Below, piece after piece: positions 1-8,691 of a DNA stretch of 18,375 nucleotides (position 1 is its first letter; every line of letters starts with the position of its first letter). Origin of the DNA: DAITMV01 sp036834985 (GTDB lineage Bacteria > Pseudomonadota > Gammaproteobacteria > Burkholderiales > Burkholderiaceae_B); the NCBI GenBank assembly GCA_036834985.1, contig DAITMV010000044.1, positions 1 to 18,375 on the forward strand, read 5' to 3'. The position numbers and the translations under genes are program-made. Under the pieces are notes generated by a model, which had not been told where the DNA came from, made no database searches, and worked only from the letters and a program-made list of their open reading frames with translations.

Positions 1-530
1 TCATAAATGCGTCCTACAAACGGGGAGATCAACGTGACGCCAGCCTGCGCGCACGCTGCTGCCTGCACGATGGAGAACAGCAGCGTGAGATTGCAAAAAA
101 TCCCTTCTTGTTGCAGCACACGTGCCGCCAAAATGCCTTCCCATGTGGACGCGATCTTGATCAGCACGCGCTCACGGCCAATCCCGGAGGCTTCATACAG
201 TTTGATGATGCGACGGGCTCGGGCGATGGTGGCCTCGGTGTCAAACGACAGCCGGGCATCTACCTCGGTCGAGACGCGTCCGGGAATGATGTTCAAAATT
301 TCAAGCCCAAAGCGCACCAACAGGTGGTCGACCTGTTCATCGAGGGGCAGGGCAGCGTATTGGCTTCGGACATCGGCCATCAAGCCTTGGTAGTCCGGCT
401 TTTGAACCGCTTTGAGGATCAGCGACGGATTGGTGGTGGCATCCCGGGGGGTGTATTGCACAAAGCTTTGAAAGTCGCCGGTGTCGGCCACCACAACGGT
501 CGATTGTTTAAGCAGATCTAATGCGTTCAT
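1..530 (-). CDS. tal: Transaldolase (partial, C-terminus beyond left edge)
   Basis: Transaldolase moves a dihydroxyacetone unit from sedoheptulose-7-phosphate to glyceraldehyde-3-phosphate in the cytosolic non-oxidative pentose phosphate pathway. The visible 176 residues run from the ATG at 530 to the window edge. They carry the family landmarks in order: VVADTGD (13-19), DATTNPSLI (30-38), GRVSTEVDARLS (84-95), the Schiff-base lysine in LIKIAST (K125), NLTLLFS and SPFVGRIYD at the edge. The order and spacing match TalB-type enzymes of about 315 residues, so roughly 140 residues are missing to the left. There is no convincing Shine-Dalgarno motif before the ATG; the start is chosen because the alignment begins there. 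It is divergent from the pyruvate carboxylase gene across 190 bp. The family assignment is very secure. Confidence 0.95.
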   Translation of the reverse strand, partial: MNALDLLKQSTVVVADTGDFQSFVQYTPRDATTNPSLILKAVQKPDYQGLMADVRSQYAALPLDEQVDHLLVRFGLEILNIIPGRVSTEVDARLSFDTEATIARARRIIKLYEASGIGRERVLIKIASTWEGILAARVLQQEGIFCNLTLLFSIVQAAACAQAGVTLISPFVGRIY

Positions 531-589
531 AGGCAGCAGTTTGGTTGTCTGGTTTTTTCAGTTAAATCACGGTTTTTTGCACCGCAACA

Positions 590-618
590 TTAGTAGTGTT
601 ACCAATTCATCCGGTCAA
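590..618 (-). promoter_or_regulatory. Possible sigma-70 promoter for tal
   Basis: Read on the minus strand, TTGACC (618-613) is followed after 17 bases by TACTAA (595-590); shifting by one base gives ACTAAT. The start codon lies about 60 bases further on. The -35 element is good and the -10 element weak, so this is only a candidate. A matching promoter for the divergent pyruvate carboxylase gene is less clear: TATAAC at 653-658 is a possible -10 element, but no -35 element has acceptable spacing. Confidence 0.35.
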
Positions 619-720
619 GGCATTTTTGTACACTGAGCTCCGGAGTATCTACTATAACGCGGGTGGCGCCCACAAGGCGGCCGACCCGGTCAACACCCAT
701 TTTTACCAAGGATGTGAATA

Positions 721-3700
721 ATGACTCAGCAGTCCGGCAGTCCCGCAGCAATCCGTTCCATTTTAGTGGCCAACCGCTCCGAGATCGCGATCCGGGTGAT
801 GCGGGCCGCTGCCGAGCTGGGGATTCGAACCGTCGGTATTTACTCGGCAGAAGACCGTTTCGCCTTGCACCGATTCAAAGCCGATGAAAGCTATCTGGTG
901 GGCGAAGGAAAAAAGCCCCTGCAAGCCTATCTGGACATCGCCGACATCATTCGTATTGCCAAAAAAACCGGCGTTGATGCGATTCACCCCGGATATGGCT
1001 TTTTGTCTGAAAACCCTGATTTTGCACAAGCCTGTGCCGACAACGGTTTGATATTTATCGGTCCAGCCCCTCAGGTCATGATTACGCTGGGTAACAAAGT
1101 GGCGGCGCGCAATGCAGCCGTTGCGGCCGATGTGTCAGTGATGCCTGCGACGGGCCCCTTGCCTCGTCATCCCGAGGATCCTATGTTGGAGATTCAGTTG
1201 GCCAAAGCGGCCGCGGCGCAGGTGGGTTACCCGGTGATGCTCAAGGCCAGCTGGGGCGGCGGTGGGCGCGGCATGCGTGTCATCGAGTCAGACGCTGATC
1301 TAGAAGTCCAACTGCCCGTGGCCCGCCGTGAGGCCGGGGCCGCGTTTGGTAACGATGAGGTGTATCTGGAAAAACTGGTGCGCCGCGCACGCCACGTTGA
1401 AGTGCAAATCATGGGCGATACCCATGGCAACCTGGTGCACTTGTTTGAGCGGGACTGTTCGGTTCAACGTCGCAACCAAAAAGTCGTTGAGCGTGCGCCA
1501 GCACCCTATTTGAGCGAGGTACAACGCGCTGCCTTGTGTGAGTCGGCCCTGCGTCTGGGGCGAGCGGTCGGGTATACGCACGCTGGTACGGTCGAGTTTT
1601 TGATGGATGCAGATACCGAGCAGTTTTACTTTATTGAAGTGAACCCGCGAATCCAGGTTGAGCACACGGTGACGGAACAGGTGACCGGCATTGACATCGT
1701 CAAATCACAGATCCGCATCAGCGAAGGCGCCATGATCGGCGACGTGGCTGGCATCAAAACCGGTATCCCATGCCCCGTCCCCTTGCAGCAACACATTCAT
1801 TTGAATGGTCACGCCCTGCAATGCCGCATCACCACCGAAGACCCTGAAAACAACTTTACGCCCGATTATGGCCGTATCACGGCGTATCGCAGTGCCGCCG
1901 GGTTTGGGGTGCGTCTGGATGGTGGTACGGCGTATTCCGGCGCCGTGATCACACCCTTTTATGATTCCCTTCTGGTTAAGGTCACCGCCAGCGGGCCCAC
2001 CTCGGGTGAAGCGATTGCCCGCATGGACCGTGCTTTGCGCGAGTTCCGCATCCGGGGTGTATCGACGAATCTGCAGTTTGTGGAAAACGTGATCAACCAT
2101 CCGGATTTTGTAGCCGGTACCGTGATCACCCGGTTTATTGACAATACGCCCGAGCTGTTCAAGTTTCAGAAACGGCGCGATAGTGCGACCAAGCTGTTAC
2201 GCTATATCGGGGATGTCACCGTAAATGGACACCCGGATGTGAAGGGGCGTGTGATTCCTGATTTGTCGCATGCCCATATCGTGATGCCCCAAGGCGTGGT
2301 GATTGATGATAAAACCCATGCGCCTGACCATGGCTCACGGACCTTGCTCAAGGCCTTGGGGCCCGAGAAATTCGCCTCTTGGATGCTGGCTGAGCAGCGC
2401 GTGTTGTTGACCGATACCACCCTGCGCGACGCCCACCAGTCCCTGTTTGCTACCCGCATGCGGACTGCCGACATGCTCAAAATTGCGCCGTATTACGCCC
2501 ACATGTTGCCCGGCTTGTTCAGTATGGAATGCTGGGGCGGCGCAACGTTTGATGTGGCACTGCGTTTTTTGAAAGAGGACCCGTGGCTGCGCCTGCATCA
2601 GTTGCGCCAGGCGGTGCCCAATGTCATGTTCCAGATGCTGCTGCGATCCTCCAATGCCGTGGGGTACACCAATTACCCGGACAATGTGGTCAAGTATTTT
2701 GTGCAACAAGCTGCGCGTGGTATCGACAACACCGGAGGGGTAGACCTGTTTCGGGTTTTCGACTCGCTCAACTGGGTCCAGAACATGCGTGTAGCGATCG
2801 ATGCGGTGCTTGAAGCGGGCGCCCTATGTGAAGGCACGGTCTGTTACACCGCCGATCTGTTTGACACCTCGCGGCCCTACGATTTGCGTTACTACGTCCA
2901 TATCGCCAAGCAATTAAAAAAAGCAGGCGTGCATGTGCTGGGGATCAAAGACATGGCCGGCATATGTCGCCCGCGGGCGGCACGGGAGCTGGTGCGTGCC
3001 CTTAAGGAAGAAACCGGCTTGCCGATTCACTTTCATACCCACGATACCAGCGGCATCGCGGCCGCCTCGGTGCTGGCTGCCATCGAAGCGGGTGCCGATG
3101 CGGTGGACGGCGCGATGGATTCGATGAGCGGTCTGACCTCTCAACCCAATCTGGGGTCGATTGTGGCTGCGCTCGAGGGGACGGACCGTGACCCGTGTTG
3201 GATCGGCGGCATCCAGGGGCACAAGCCCTCTGGCGTGACCCGTCAAGCACTGCGTGAAATCTCCCAGTACTGGGAAGGTGTGCGCAAGTACTATGCACCG
3301 TTTGAGTCCGATATCCGCGCGGGTACGTCTGATGTCTATAACCACGAAATGCCTGGCGGTCAGTACACCAACCTGCGTGAACAGGCCCGCAGCATGGGCT
3401 TGGAGCATCGGTGGTCTGAGGTTTCGCAAAGTTATGCAGACGTCAATCAGTTGTTTGGCGACATCGTCAAAGTAACACCGACATCCAAAGTGGTGGGCGA
3501 TATGGCGATTTTTATGGTGGCCAACGGCTTGAGTGCCGAGGATGTGATGGATGAGTCACGAGACATCGCCTTTCCCGAGTCGGTTCGCCAACTGTTTGCC
3601 GGTGAGCTGGGTTTTCCGGAAGGCGGGTTTCCCAAGCGGATTTCCAAGCGCGTTTTAAAAGCTGAGCCGCCGGTTCCGTATCGGCCCGGCGATCAAATGC

Positions 3701-4296
3701 CATCAGCCGATCTTGAACAGGCTCGTTCAGAGGCACACAAGGTTGTTGGGCATCATCTCTCGGACACCGATCTGGCGTCCTATCTGATGTACCCCAAGGT
3801 GTTTAAGGACTACGCGGATCACGTGCGCCAGTACGGTGACACCAGCGTGTTGCCGACACCTGCCTTTTTTTATGGCCTCAAAGAGCGTGAAGAAATTGCG
3901 GTTGATTTATCTCCCGGCAAAACGCTGATCGTCCGCCTGCAGGGCATTGCACCTTCAGACGAAGAGGGTGTCTTGAAGGTATTTTTTGAGTTGAACGGAC
4001 AGCCACGCACGCTGCGGATCGATAAAGCGGGCGTGGTTAAATCGGTTGGTAAGCGTCCCGTTGCACAGGCGGACAACCCCCTTCACATCCCGGCCCCTAT
4101 GCCAGGCATGGTGGTGACGGTGGCGGTGACACCCGGACAAAAGGTACGCATCGGCGATCCGCTGGTGTCGATCGAAGCGATGAAAATGGAGACCCAGATT
4201 CGGGCTGACCGTGACGGTGTGGTCAAGGCGGTCTTTGCCAAGTCGGGTGATACGGTCGCTGCTCACGACTTGCTGGTCGAGATGCAAGCCAAATAG
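721..4296 (+). CDS. pyc: Pyruvate carboxylase, single-chain
   Basis: This cytosolic biotin enzyme makes oxaloacetate from pyruvate, bicarbonate and ATP to refill the TCA cycle. At 1191 residues it has the usual length of the one-chain form. Domains in order: biotin carboxylase with ATP-grasp (about 10-470; glycine-rich loop after K175; EVNPRIQVEHTVTE late in the domain); carboxyltransferase barrel (about 555-830) opening with LLTDTTLRDAHQS (D565 begins DTTLRD), with the carboxylated-lysine site GIKDMAG (K743) and metal-binding HTHD (H772, H774); a conserved PYC/oxaloacetate-decarboxylase region (about 870-1070); and a C-terminal biotinyl domain with EAMKMET (biotin on K1155). The ATG at 721 has AAGGA at 708-712. 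No residue loss was seen. It stands alone, divergent from tal, with the kinase gene 83 bases downstream. The 2-oxoacid and acyl-CoA carboxylase relatives are excluded by the domain order. Confidence 0.97.
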   Translation: MTQQSGSPAAIRSILVANRSEIAIRVMRAAAELGIRTVGIYSAEDRFALHRFKADESYLVGEGKKPLQAYLDIADIIRIAKKTGVDAIHPGYGFLSENPDFAQACADNGLIFIGPAPQVMITLGNKVAARNAAVAADVSVMPATGPLPRHPEDPMLEIQLAKAAAAQVGYPVMLKASWGGGGRGMRVIESDADLEVQLPVARREAGAAFGNDEVYLEKLVRRARHVEVQIMGDTHGNLVHLFERDCSVQRRNQKVVERAPAPYLSEVQRAALCESALRLGRAVGYTHAGTVEFLMDADTEQFYFIEVNPRIQVEHTVTEQVTGIDIVKSQIRISEGAMIGDVAGIKTGIPCPVPLQQHIHLNGHALQCRITTEDPENNFTPDYGRITAYRSAAGFGVRLDGGTAYSGAVITPFYDSLLVKVTASGPTSGEAIARMDRALREFRIRGVSTNLQFVENVINHPDFVAGTVITRFIDNTPELFKFQKRRDSATKLLRYIGDVTVNGHPDVKGRVIPDLSHAHIVMPQGVVIDDKTHAPDHGSRTLLKALGPEKFASWMLAEQRVLLTDTTLRDAHQSLFATRMRTADMLKIAPYYAHMLPGLFSMECWGGATFDVALRFLKEDPWLRLHQLRQAVPNVMFQMLLRSSNAVGYTNYPDNVVKYFVQQAARGIDNTGGVDLFRVFDSLNWVQNMRVAIDAVLEAGALCEGTVCYTADLFDTSRPYDLRYYVHIAKQLKKAGVHVLGIKDMAGICRPRAARELVRALKEETGLPIHFHTHDTSGIAAASVLAAIEAGADAVDGAMDSMSGLTSQPNLGSIVAALEGTDRDPCWIGGIQGHKPSGVTRQALREISQYWEGVRKYYAPFESDIRAGTSDVYNHEMPGGQYTNLREQARSMGLEHRWSEVSQSYADVNQLFGDIVKVTPTSKVVGDMAIFMVANGLSAEDVMDESRDIAFPESVRQLFAGELGFPEGGFPKRISKRVLKAEPPVPYRPGDQMPSADLEQARSEAHKVVGHHLSDTDLASYLMYPKVFKDYADHVRQYGDTSVLPTPAFFYGLKEREEIAVDLSPGKTLIVRLQGIAPSDEEGVLKVFFELNGQPRTLRIDKAGVVKSVGKRPVAQADNPLHIPAPMPGMVVTVAVTPGQKVRIGDPLVSIEAMKMETQIRADRDGVVKAVFAKSGDTVAAHDLLVEMQAK

Positions 4297-4379
4297 CGCG
4301 CTAACACGGCTCTATTTGAGCGATAGGAGGGGGGGCAGGCGACATACACTGGGAGCTTATCATTGGCTTCCCCTGTGTA

Positions 4380-7118
4380 ATGTACCGCTCCCTGCGCTTG
4401 CGCACCTATTTGATTGTCCTGGTCCTGATGGCCGCCATTCCGCTGGTGATGACGGCCGTATGGCTTGCCAACGGGCAATTGACACGTGCCACCTCGTCGC
4501 TGGAGTCGACCGTCCTCAAACAGAATACCGAGCATTTGCAGGACCGGCTGGACATGGCTTTGCAAGAGCAGTTGCGTGACTTAAGCGCTTACGCGGTATC
4601 GGTTTCAGCGGTCCACGGCAACGATGCGGCCATGCAGATGCTGGGTAACAAAATCCGCAAGGGTTTAACCGAATTTAGCTGGATGGGTTTGACCGATGCA
4701 AACGGCACCCTCCGTTTTACCACCGGGGGCTTGCTGGAGGGTTTGTCCGTCAAGGAACGCGGCTGGTTTAACGGGGCCCATCAGGGGATGTATCTGGGCG
4801 ATCTGCACAGTGCCATCATGCTGGCGCCGTTTTTAAAGCGCAACGTCGACGGGACTCCCATTCGACTGATTGATATTGCCTTGCCGGTCAGAGATGAGCA
4901 GGGCAACCTGTTGGGCGTCATTGCCGGTCACCTGTCTGACGAATGGCTGCAGCGCCAGTTGATCACAGCGCGCAAACGATTGAATCTGGACGCCGACGTG
5001 GACGTCGCCATTATTGACCCGCAAGGACGGATCCTGTTTGGTGATGTGAATCTGGAGGTGCAGCATGCTCTGCTGCAGGCGGGTAAGGATCGAACCCTGA
5101 ACAACAACGCCACCGTGGTCAGTCACCTGCCTGGTGACGATGGTGGGTGGACGCAAGTGATTTCTGCCCCGGTACCCGACAGCATGGTGCAGTCGCTGCA
5201 TTGGCGGGTGGTGTCTTCGACGCCACACACACAGCGCGCCTACGCAGTGCAGCAAGCCATCACCCATATCAGTGTGGGCGGCTTGCTGTTTATTGTCGCG
5301 TTGCTGGGCATGGTAGGCGGTCTGCTGACTATCGCTTTTAAGCCCATACAATCCTTTATGCAACAGGTTCAGGCGCTTGAGGTCTCCAAGCAGCCGATTG
5401 ATGCCTTGAGCGATCGCATGCCCAGGGAGTTCGTATTTTTTCAGAATCGCTTAAACGCGCTAATCAAAGGTCTGCGCGAGCGTGAGGAAAAACTCAGTCA
5501 CACCTTGAACACCCTGTCCGAGAGTTTTATTGGCGTCTCCGGCACATTCCCCGGGGTGCTTTATTCACAGACGGTGGAAAACGATCAACTTAAATACACC
5601 TATATTTCCGAGACCGTCAAACAATATTTTGGTGTGTCGGCGGCTGACATCTTAAGTGACGGATTGAGCCTGTTTCGCCATATTCACCCGGAAGATGTGG
5701 GGACACTGCGCGAAGTGATGCGCAACAGCCTGCAAGAGTCCAGTGCCATGCAGGTGGCTTTTCGGGTCAAGGGGTACGATAACCGCTGGCGCTGGATGCA
5801 GTCGATTGCAACGCCCCGAAAAAACGAGTCCGGCCGCGTATTTTGGGATGGCGTCACCATTGACATCACATCAGTCAAAGACGCGGAGGAGCGCGCTACT
5901 GAAGCGCTCGAACTGATGCAGGCGGCCAAGCAGGAGGCCGATGAAGCACGCAAGCACGCTGAGCGCGCCAATGAGGCCAAAGCCCGCTTTTTGGCGACAA
6001 TGAGCCACGAATTGCGCACGCCACTGAACGGCATCGTGGGTTTTGCCCGCTTGCTCGAGGAAGGTGTGGAGCCTCATGAGAGGACCGAGTTTGCGCATCA
6101 CATCCGTGAAATGGGTGAAATGTTGCGAGCCATTCTGAATGATGTGCTGGATATGGCCAAGGTAGAGTCGGGCCGAATGCAGCTGGAGCGGCAAACTTTT
6201 TCGCTGTCTAATGTACTCCAGGGTATCAAGCCGGTCTTTGAAGTCCAGTTACGCGAAAAAAATGTGCAGTTCAAATTTGAATACCCAGCCCACATGCCGA
6301 TGGTACAAGGCGATCCTATTCGCCTGCGTCAAATCATCCACAATTTGCTGTCTAATGCGGTCAAGTTCACCAGTACCGGGTCGGTCAGCTTTAAGGTGGA
6401 TGCGGTTGAACACGCCAACTCCCTGCAGTTGGGCATTGTGGTGCGTGATACGGGTATCGGCATTCCTGATGCCGCCAAAAGCCGCTTGTTTGGCCGGTTT
6501 GAGCAGGCAGACGAATCAATTTCAAGGCGCTTTGGTGGCAGTGGCCTTGGTTTGTCGATTGCACGCTCCTTGCTAGAGCTGATGGGGGGTAGCATCCGTT
6601 TTAGCTCTAAAGAAGGACAGGGTACGGAATTTGTCATTGAGCTGTCTTTGGCCAAGGCGCAGGAAAAAACACCCGACCCGCTTCGGGGGATAGTGCATTC
6701 ACACACCCGAACATTGTCTATACTGGTGGTTGATGACTTTCCGCTTAACCGCAAACTCATCGAAACTGCGCTAAAAAAGTTTGGTCACCACATTGCGCAG
6801 GCGGACAATGGGCAAGTCGCGTTGGATATGGCGGCCAGCCAGGCATTTGACCTGATCCTGATGGATGTCGATATGCATGTGATGGACGGTTTGACGGCCA
6901 CGCGTCTGATACGGGAGCTTCCGCAGGGGCATACCCCGCTGATTGTTGCGATGAGTGGTAATGCATTTGAGGAAGATGTAGCGGCGGCCTTGGAGGCCGG
7001 CATGGATGGGCATATGTCCAAGCCGGTCAGTTTTGAAAAATTGTATGAATGGATTGAACGTGCGGCCCGTCATGGTGCAGATGCAGGCCATTTACTCACC
7101 ACGCATGAAAAAACATGA
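4380..7118 (+). CDS. Membrane hybrid histidine kinase (Cache-PAS-HisKA-HATPase-REC)
   Basis: This is an inner-membrane sensor kinase that autophosphorylates on histidine and passes phosphate to its own receiver. Visible in the 912 residues: TM1 (about 9-28), a periplasmic dCache-like sensor (about 30-300; inferred from length and LxDxxGxLxF-type segments), TM2 (about 299-320), a PAS_3-type domain (about 390-500), a charged coiled coil (about 500-535), HisKA with MSHELRTPLNG (phospho-acceptor H543), the N-box asparagine N659, G1 box DTGIGIP, FEQAD and G2 box GGSGLGLSIA, then a receiver with D785/D786, phospho-acceptor D829 and K881. All catalytic residues are present. The ATG at 4380 lacks a near Shine-Dalgarno motif (AGGAGG lies about 50 bases upstream), but later starts would cut TM1. 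The stop overlaps the start of the HPt gene, so a REC-to-HPt relay is the natural reading. The signal and final target are unknown. Confidence 0.93.
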   Translation: MYRSLRLRTYLIVLVLMAAIPLVMTAVWLANGQLTRATSSLESTVLKQNTEHLQDRLDMALQEQLRDLSAYAVSVSAVHGNDAAMQMLGNKIRKGLTEFSWMGLTDANGTLRFTTGGLLEGLSVKERGWFNGAHQGMYLGDLHSAIMLAPFLKRNVDGTPIRLIDIALPVRDEQGNLLGVIAGHLSDEWLQRQLITARKRLNLDADVDVAIIDPQGRILFGDVNLEVQHALLQAGKDRTLNNNATVVSHLPGDDGGWTQVISAPVPDSMVQSLHWRVVSSTPHTQRAYAVQQAITHISVGGLLFIVALLGMVGGLLTIAFKPIQSFMQQVQALEVSKQPIDALSDRMPREFVFFQNRLNALIKGLREREEKLSHTLNTLSESFIGVSGTFPGVLYSQTVENDQLKYTYISETVKQYFGVSAADILSDGLSLFRHIHPEDVGTLREVMRNSLQESSAMQVAFRVKGYDNRWRWMQSIATPRKNESGRVFWDGVTIDITSVKDAEERATEALELMQAAKQEADEARKHAERANEAKARFLATMSHELRTPLNGIVGFARLLEEGVEPHERTEFAHHIREMGEMLRAILNDVLDMAKVESGRMQLERQTFSLSNVLQGIKPVFEVQLREKNVQFKFEYPAHMPMVQGDPIRLRQIIHNLLSNAVKFTSTGSVSFKVDAVEHANSLQLGIVVRDTGIGIPDAAKSRLFGRFEQADESISRRFGGSGLGLSIARSLLELMGGSIRFSSKEGQGTEFVIELSLAKAQEKTPDPLRGIVHSHTRTLSILVVDDFPLNRKLIETALKKFGHHIAQADNGQVALDMAASQAFDLILMDVDMHVMDGLTATRLIRELPQGHTPLIVAMSGNAFEEDVAAALEAGMDGHMSKPVSFEKLYEWIERAARHGADAGHLLTTHEKT

Positions 7119-7483
7119 ACTCAGCCAGTTTTAACAGTCAAGTCGATTCAGTCGAACTCATTGGTTCGAACCAATGGGGGTTGATGCAACGCGAGTTGGG
7201 TCAGGACATGTTGCTGGAGTTTATAGATGAATACTTTATTGATCTGCAGCAGTTTTGGGTTGAGCAGGCCGACAAGGCCTTGACCATGGACGAAAAATCC
7301 TTGCGGTCTGCGGCGCACAAGTATGCCGGGACCGCTGGCACCATGGGTTTATCCCGTCTGCGGCAATCCTTGCTGAACATTGAGCATCTGCCTGACTGGT
7401 CACAATTGCGTGAGCAGTATCACGTCATGCTGCAGGTACTGGCTCAATCCAAAGCCTACGTCGATACGCACCGTCTTGGCTAA
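7115..7483 (+). CDS. Stand-alone histidine phosphotransfer (HPt) protein
   Basis: This small cytosolic protein of 122 residues is predicted to carry phosphate between the receiver of the upstream hybrid kinase and a separate response regulator. The diagnostic helix reads SAAHKYAGTAGTMG, with H68 as the phospho-acceptor followed by lysine and the small-residue pattern typical of Hpt domains. The rest is predicted helical, as expected of the four-helix bundle. Its ATG overlaps the kinase TGA as ATGA (7115-7118), so the two are probably translationally coupled and made in step. Its TAA at 7481-7483 overlaps by three bases the TAG of the convergent ABC-subunit gene, leaving no room for a terminator between them. 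The partner regulator is not in this window. Confidence 0.88.
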   Translation: MNSASFNSQVDSVELIGSNQWGLMQRELGQDMLLEFIDEYFIDLQQFWVEQADKALTMDEKSLRSAAHKYAGTAGTMGLSRLRQSLLNIEHLPDWSQLREQYHVMLQVLAQSKAYVDTHRLG

Positions 7484-8691
7484 TTGCCGGCAGGCGCTTC
7501 TTCCGGTTCTGCGTCCCTGACTGACTCATCAACTTCAATGCTCGGTTCAACGGGTGTGGGGTCTGGTGGGGGCGCAATACAGTGAATGCGCATTTTCGGA
7601 AAATGGAGTCGTAAGGGGCTGCCCGCTGCCAATTGCATGCGCCAGGCTGCATGAGCCGCCATGTCCAACAACAAGGTGGATTGATTGTCGTCTGACTCAA
7701 GGTTGGTTTGCGGTATGGAGATCAGCAGTTCGACCGTATCGCCGACCCACGCAATCTCCTGAACAACGCCCGGCGCGCAGTTGTCCGGATGGGTCGGTTT
7801 ATGCCCTGGTGTTTGAACACTGATGGCCCGTGACGGAATCATCCAATGTATGGTTTGTCCAAGCTTGGCATGTTCGATGAGCGGCGCGTCAATCACGTGT
7901 GTACCCCAGACCAAAATGGTGGTTGAAGTGGTCGGCATGTGTCGCGATACCGTGGCTGGGAAAACTGCCTTGTAGCCCAGACGAGCCGCAACGGTCAGGT
8001 CCTGTGGGTGTGACAGCACTTCATGCACCGGACCTTGTTGCGCAGAGCGGCCATCGATGACCAGTAACAACTCGTCAGCCAATTGAGTGGCTTCATGTAA
8101 ATCATCGGTCACCAGTACAACCGCACCGGGAATGTTGGATTTAAGTTTAGCCAGCAAACGCAGGCAGTTCTTTTTGGCCGTGGGCTGCAGACGGTTCAAG
8201 GGTTTGTGCAGCAGCAATACATCGGGTTTACGCAGTAAGGCCAGCAATAATTCCACCCGCAAGGTTTGTTCCTCGCTGAGCAGTGCGGGTCGAAATTCCA
8301 GAAAACCCAACAGTTCCAGTGTTGCCACCAGCGCTTGCTGTTCGCTGTCACTCAGTGCCTGTTCGCCTCGGCTGTAGTTAATCCACTCGATGTGCTGTTG
8401 TACCGTCAGGTGTTCAATCAACCCATGTTCTTGCCCGATCCAGGCCACTGGCCGCTGGTCGGCGGGCAGGCACAGATCGCGCTGGTAGTCGACCCAGCTT
8501 TTGTAGTTATAGGCAATCAGATCGGCGGGGCCATTGCTAAAGCCGGCGATGTGATCCAGGATGCAGCGGGTATCCGAGGTGTCGTCACCCACAATCGCCA
8601 GCGTCCGTTTGGGGGAGCAGTAAAACGTCACGTCCGTCAGGCCATGACGCTCGTCAGAGATCTTAACGGACAGGCCAGGGCGCGTAGTCAT
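7480..8691 (-). CDS. Degenerate ModC/CysA-like ABC subunit (predicted pseudo-ATPase) with TOBE-like tail
   Basis: The 403-residue protein aligns by pattern with molybdate/sulfate-type ABC ATPases, from the N-terminal strands through the Q-loop (GQEHGL, Q87) to a TOBE-like region (about 285-385) and an acidic, proline-rich tail. Nearly every nucleotide-binding motif is altered. Walker A is GDDTSDTR (35-42), with T41 for lysine. The signature is LSEEQ (138-142) instead of LSGGQ/E. Walker B is LLLHKP, with H162 for aspartate and K163 for the catalytic glutamate. The D-loop is LNRLQ, and the switch histidine is D196. Flanking structural residues persist and the frame is open, which argues against simple decay. 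The ATG at 8691 is chosen; a TTG at 8733 would add 14 residues. It overlaps the permease-like gene by 29 bases. ATP hydrolysis by this subunit looks impossible. Its role is unknown, but the fold assignment is firm. Confidence 0.8.
   Translation of the reverse strand: MTTRPGLSVKISDERHGLTDVTFYCSPKRTLAIVGDDTSDTRCILDHIAGFSNGPADLIAYNYKSWVDYQRDLCLPADQRPVAWIGQEHGLIEHLTVQQHIEWINYSRGEQALSDSEQQALVATLELLGFLEFRPALLSEEQTLRVELLLALLRKPDVLLLHKPLNRLQPTAKKNCLRLLAKLKSNIPGAVVLVTDDLHEATQLADELLLVIDGRSAQQGPVHEVLSHPQDLTVAARLGYKAVFPATVSRHMPTTSTTILVWGTHVIDAPLIEHAKLGQTIHWMIPSRAISVQTPGHKPTHPDNCAPGVVQEIAWVGDTVELLISIPQTNLESDDNQSTLLLDMAAHAAWRMQLAAGSPLRLHFPKMRIHCIAPPPDPTPVEPSIEVDESVRDAEPEEAPAGN

Noticed and set aside
7..521. 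Plus-strand open frames in 7-521
   Set aside because: They are shadows of the transaldolase gene, whose minus-strand frame carries all family motifs.
4294..4373. Palindrome TAGCGCGCTA (4294-4303) and small stems after pyc as a terminator
   Set aside because: The stems are short and have no following T-run; not enough to call a terminator.
7480..8691. Sequencing error or frameshift explaining the lost ATPase motifs
   Set aside because: The changes are in-frame substitutions spread over five separate motifs with intact flanks; no single frame change restores them.
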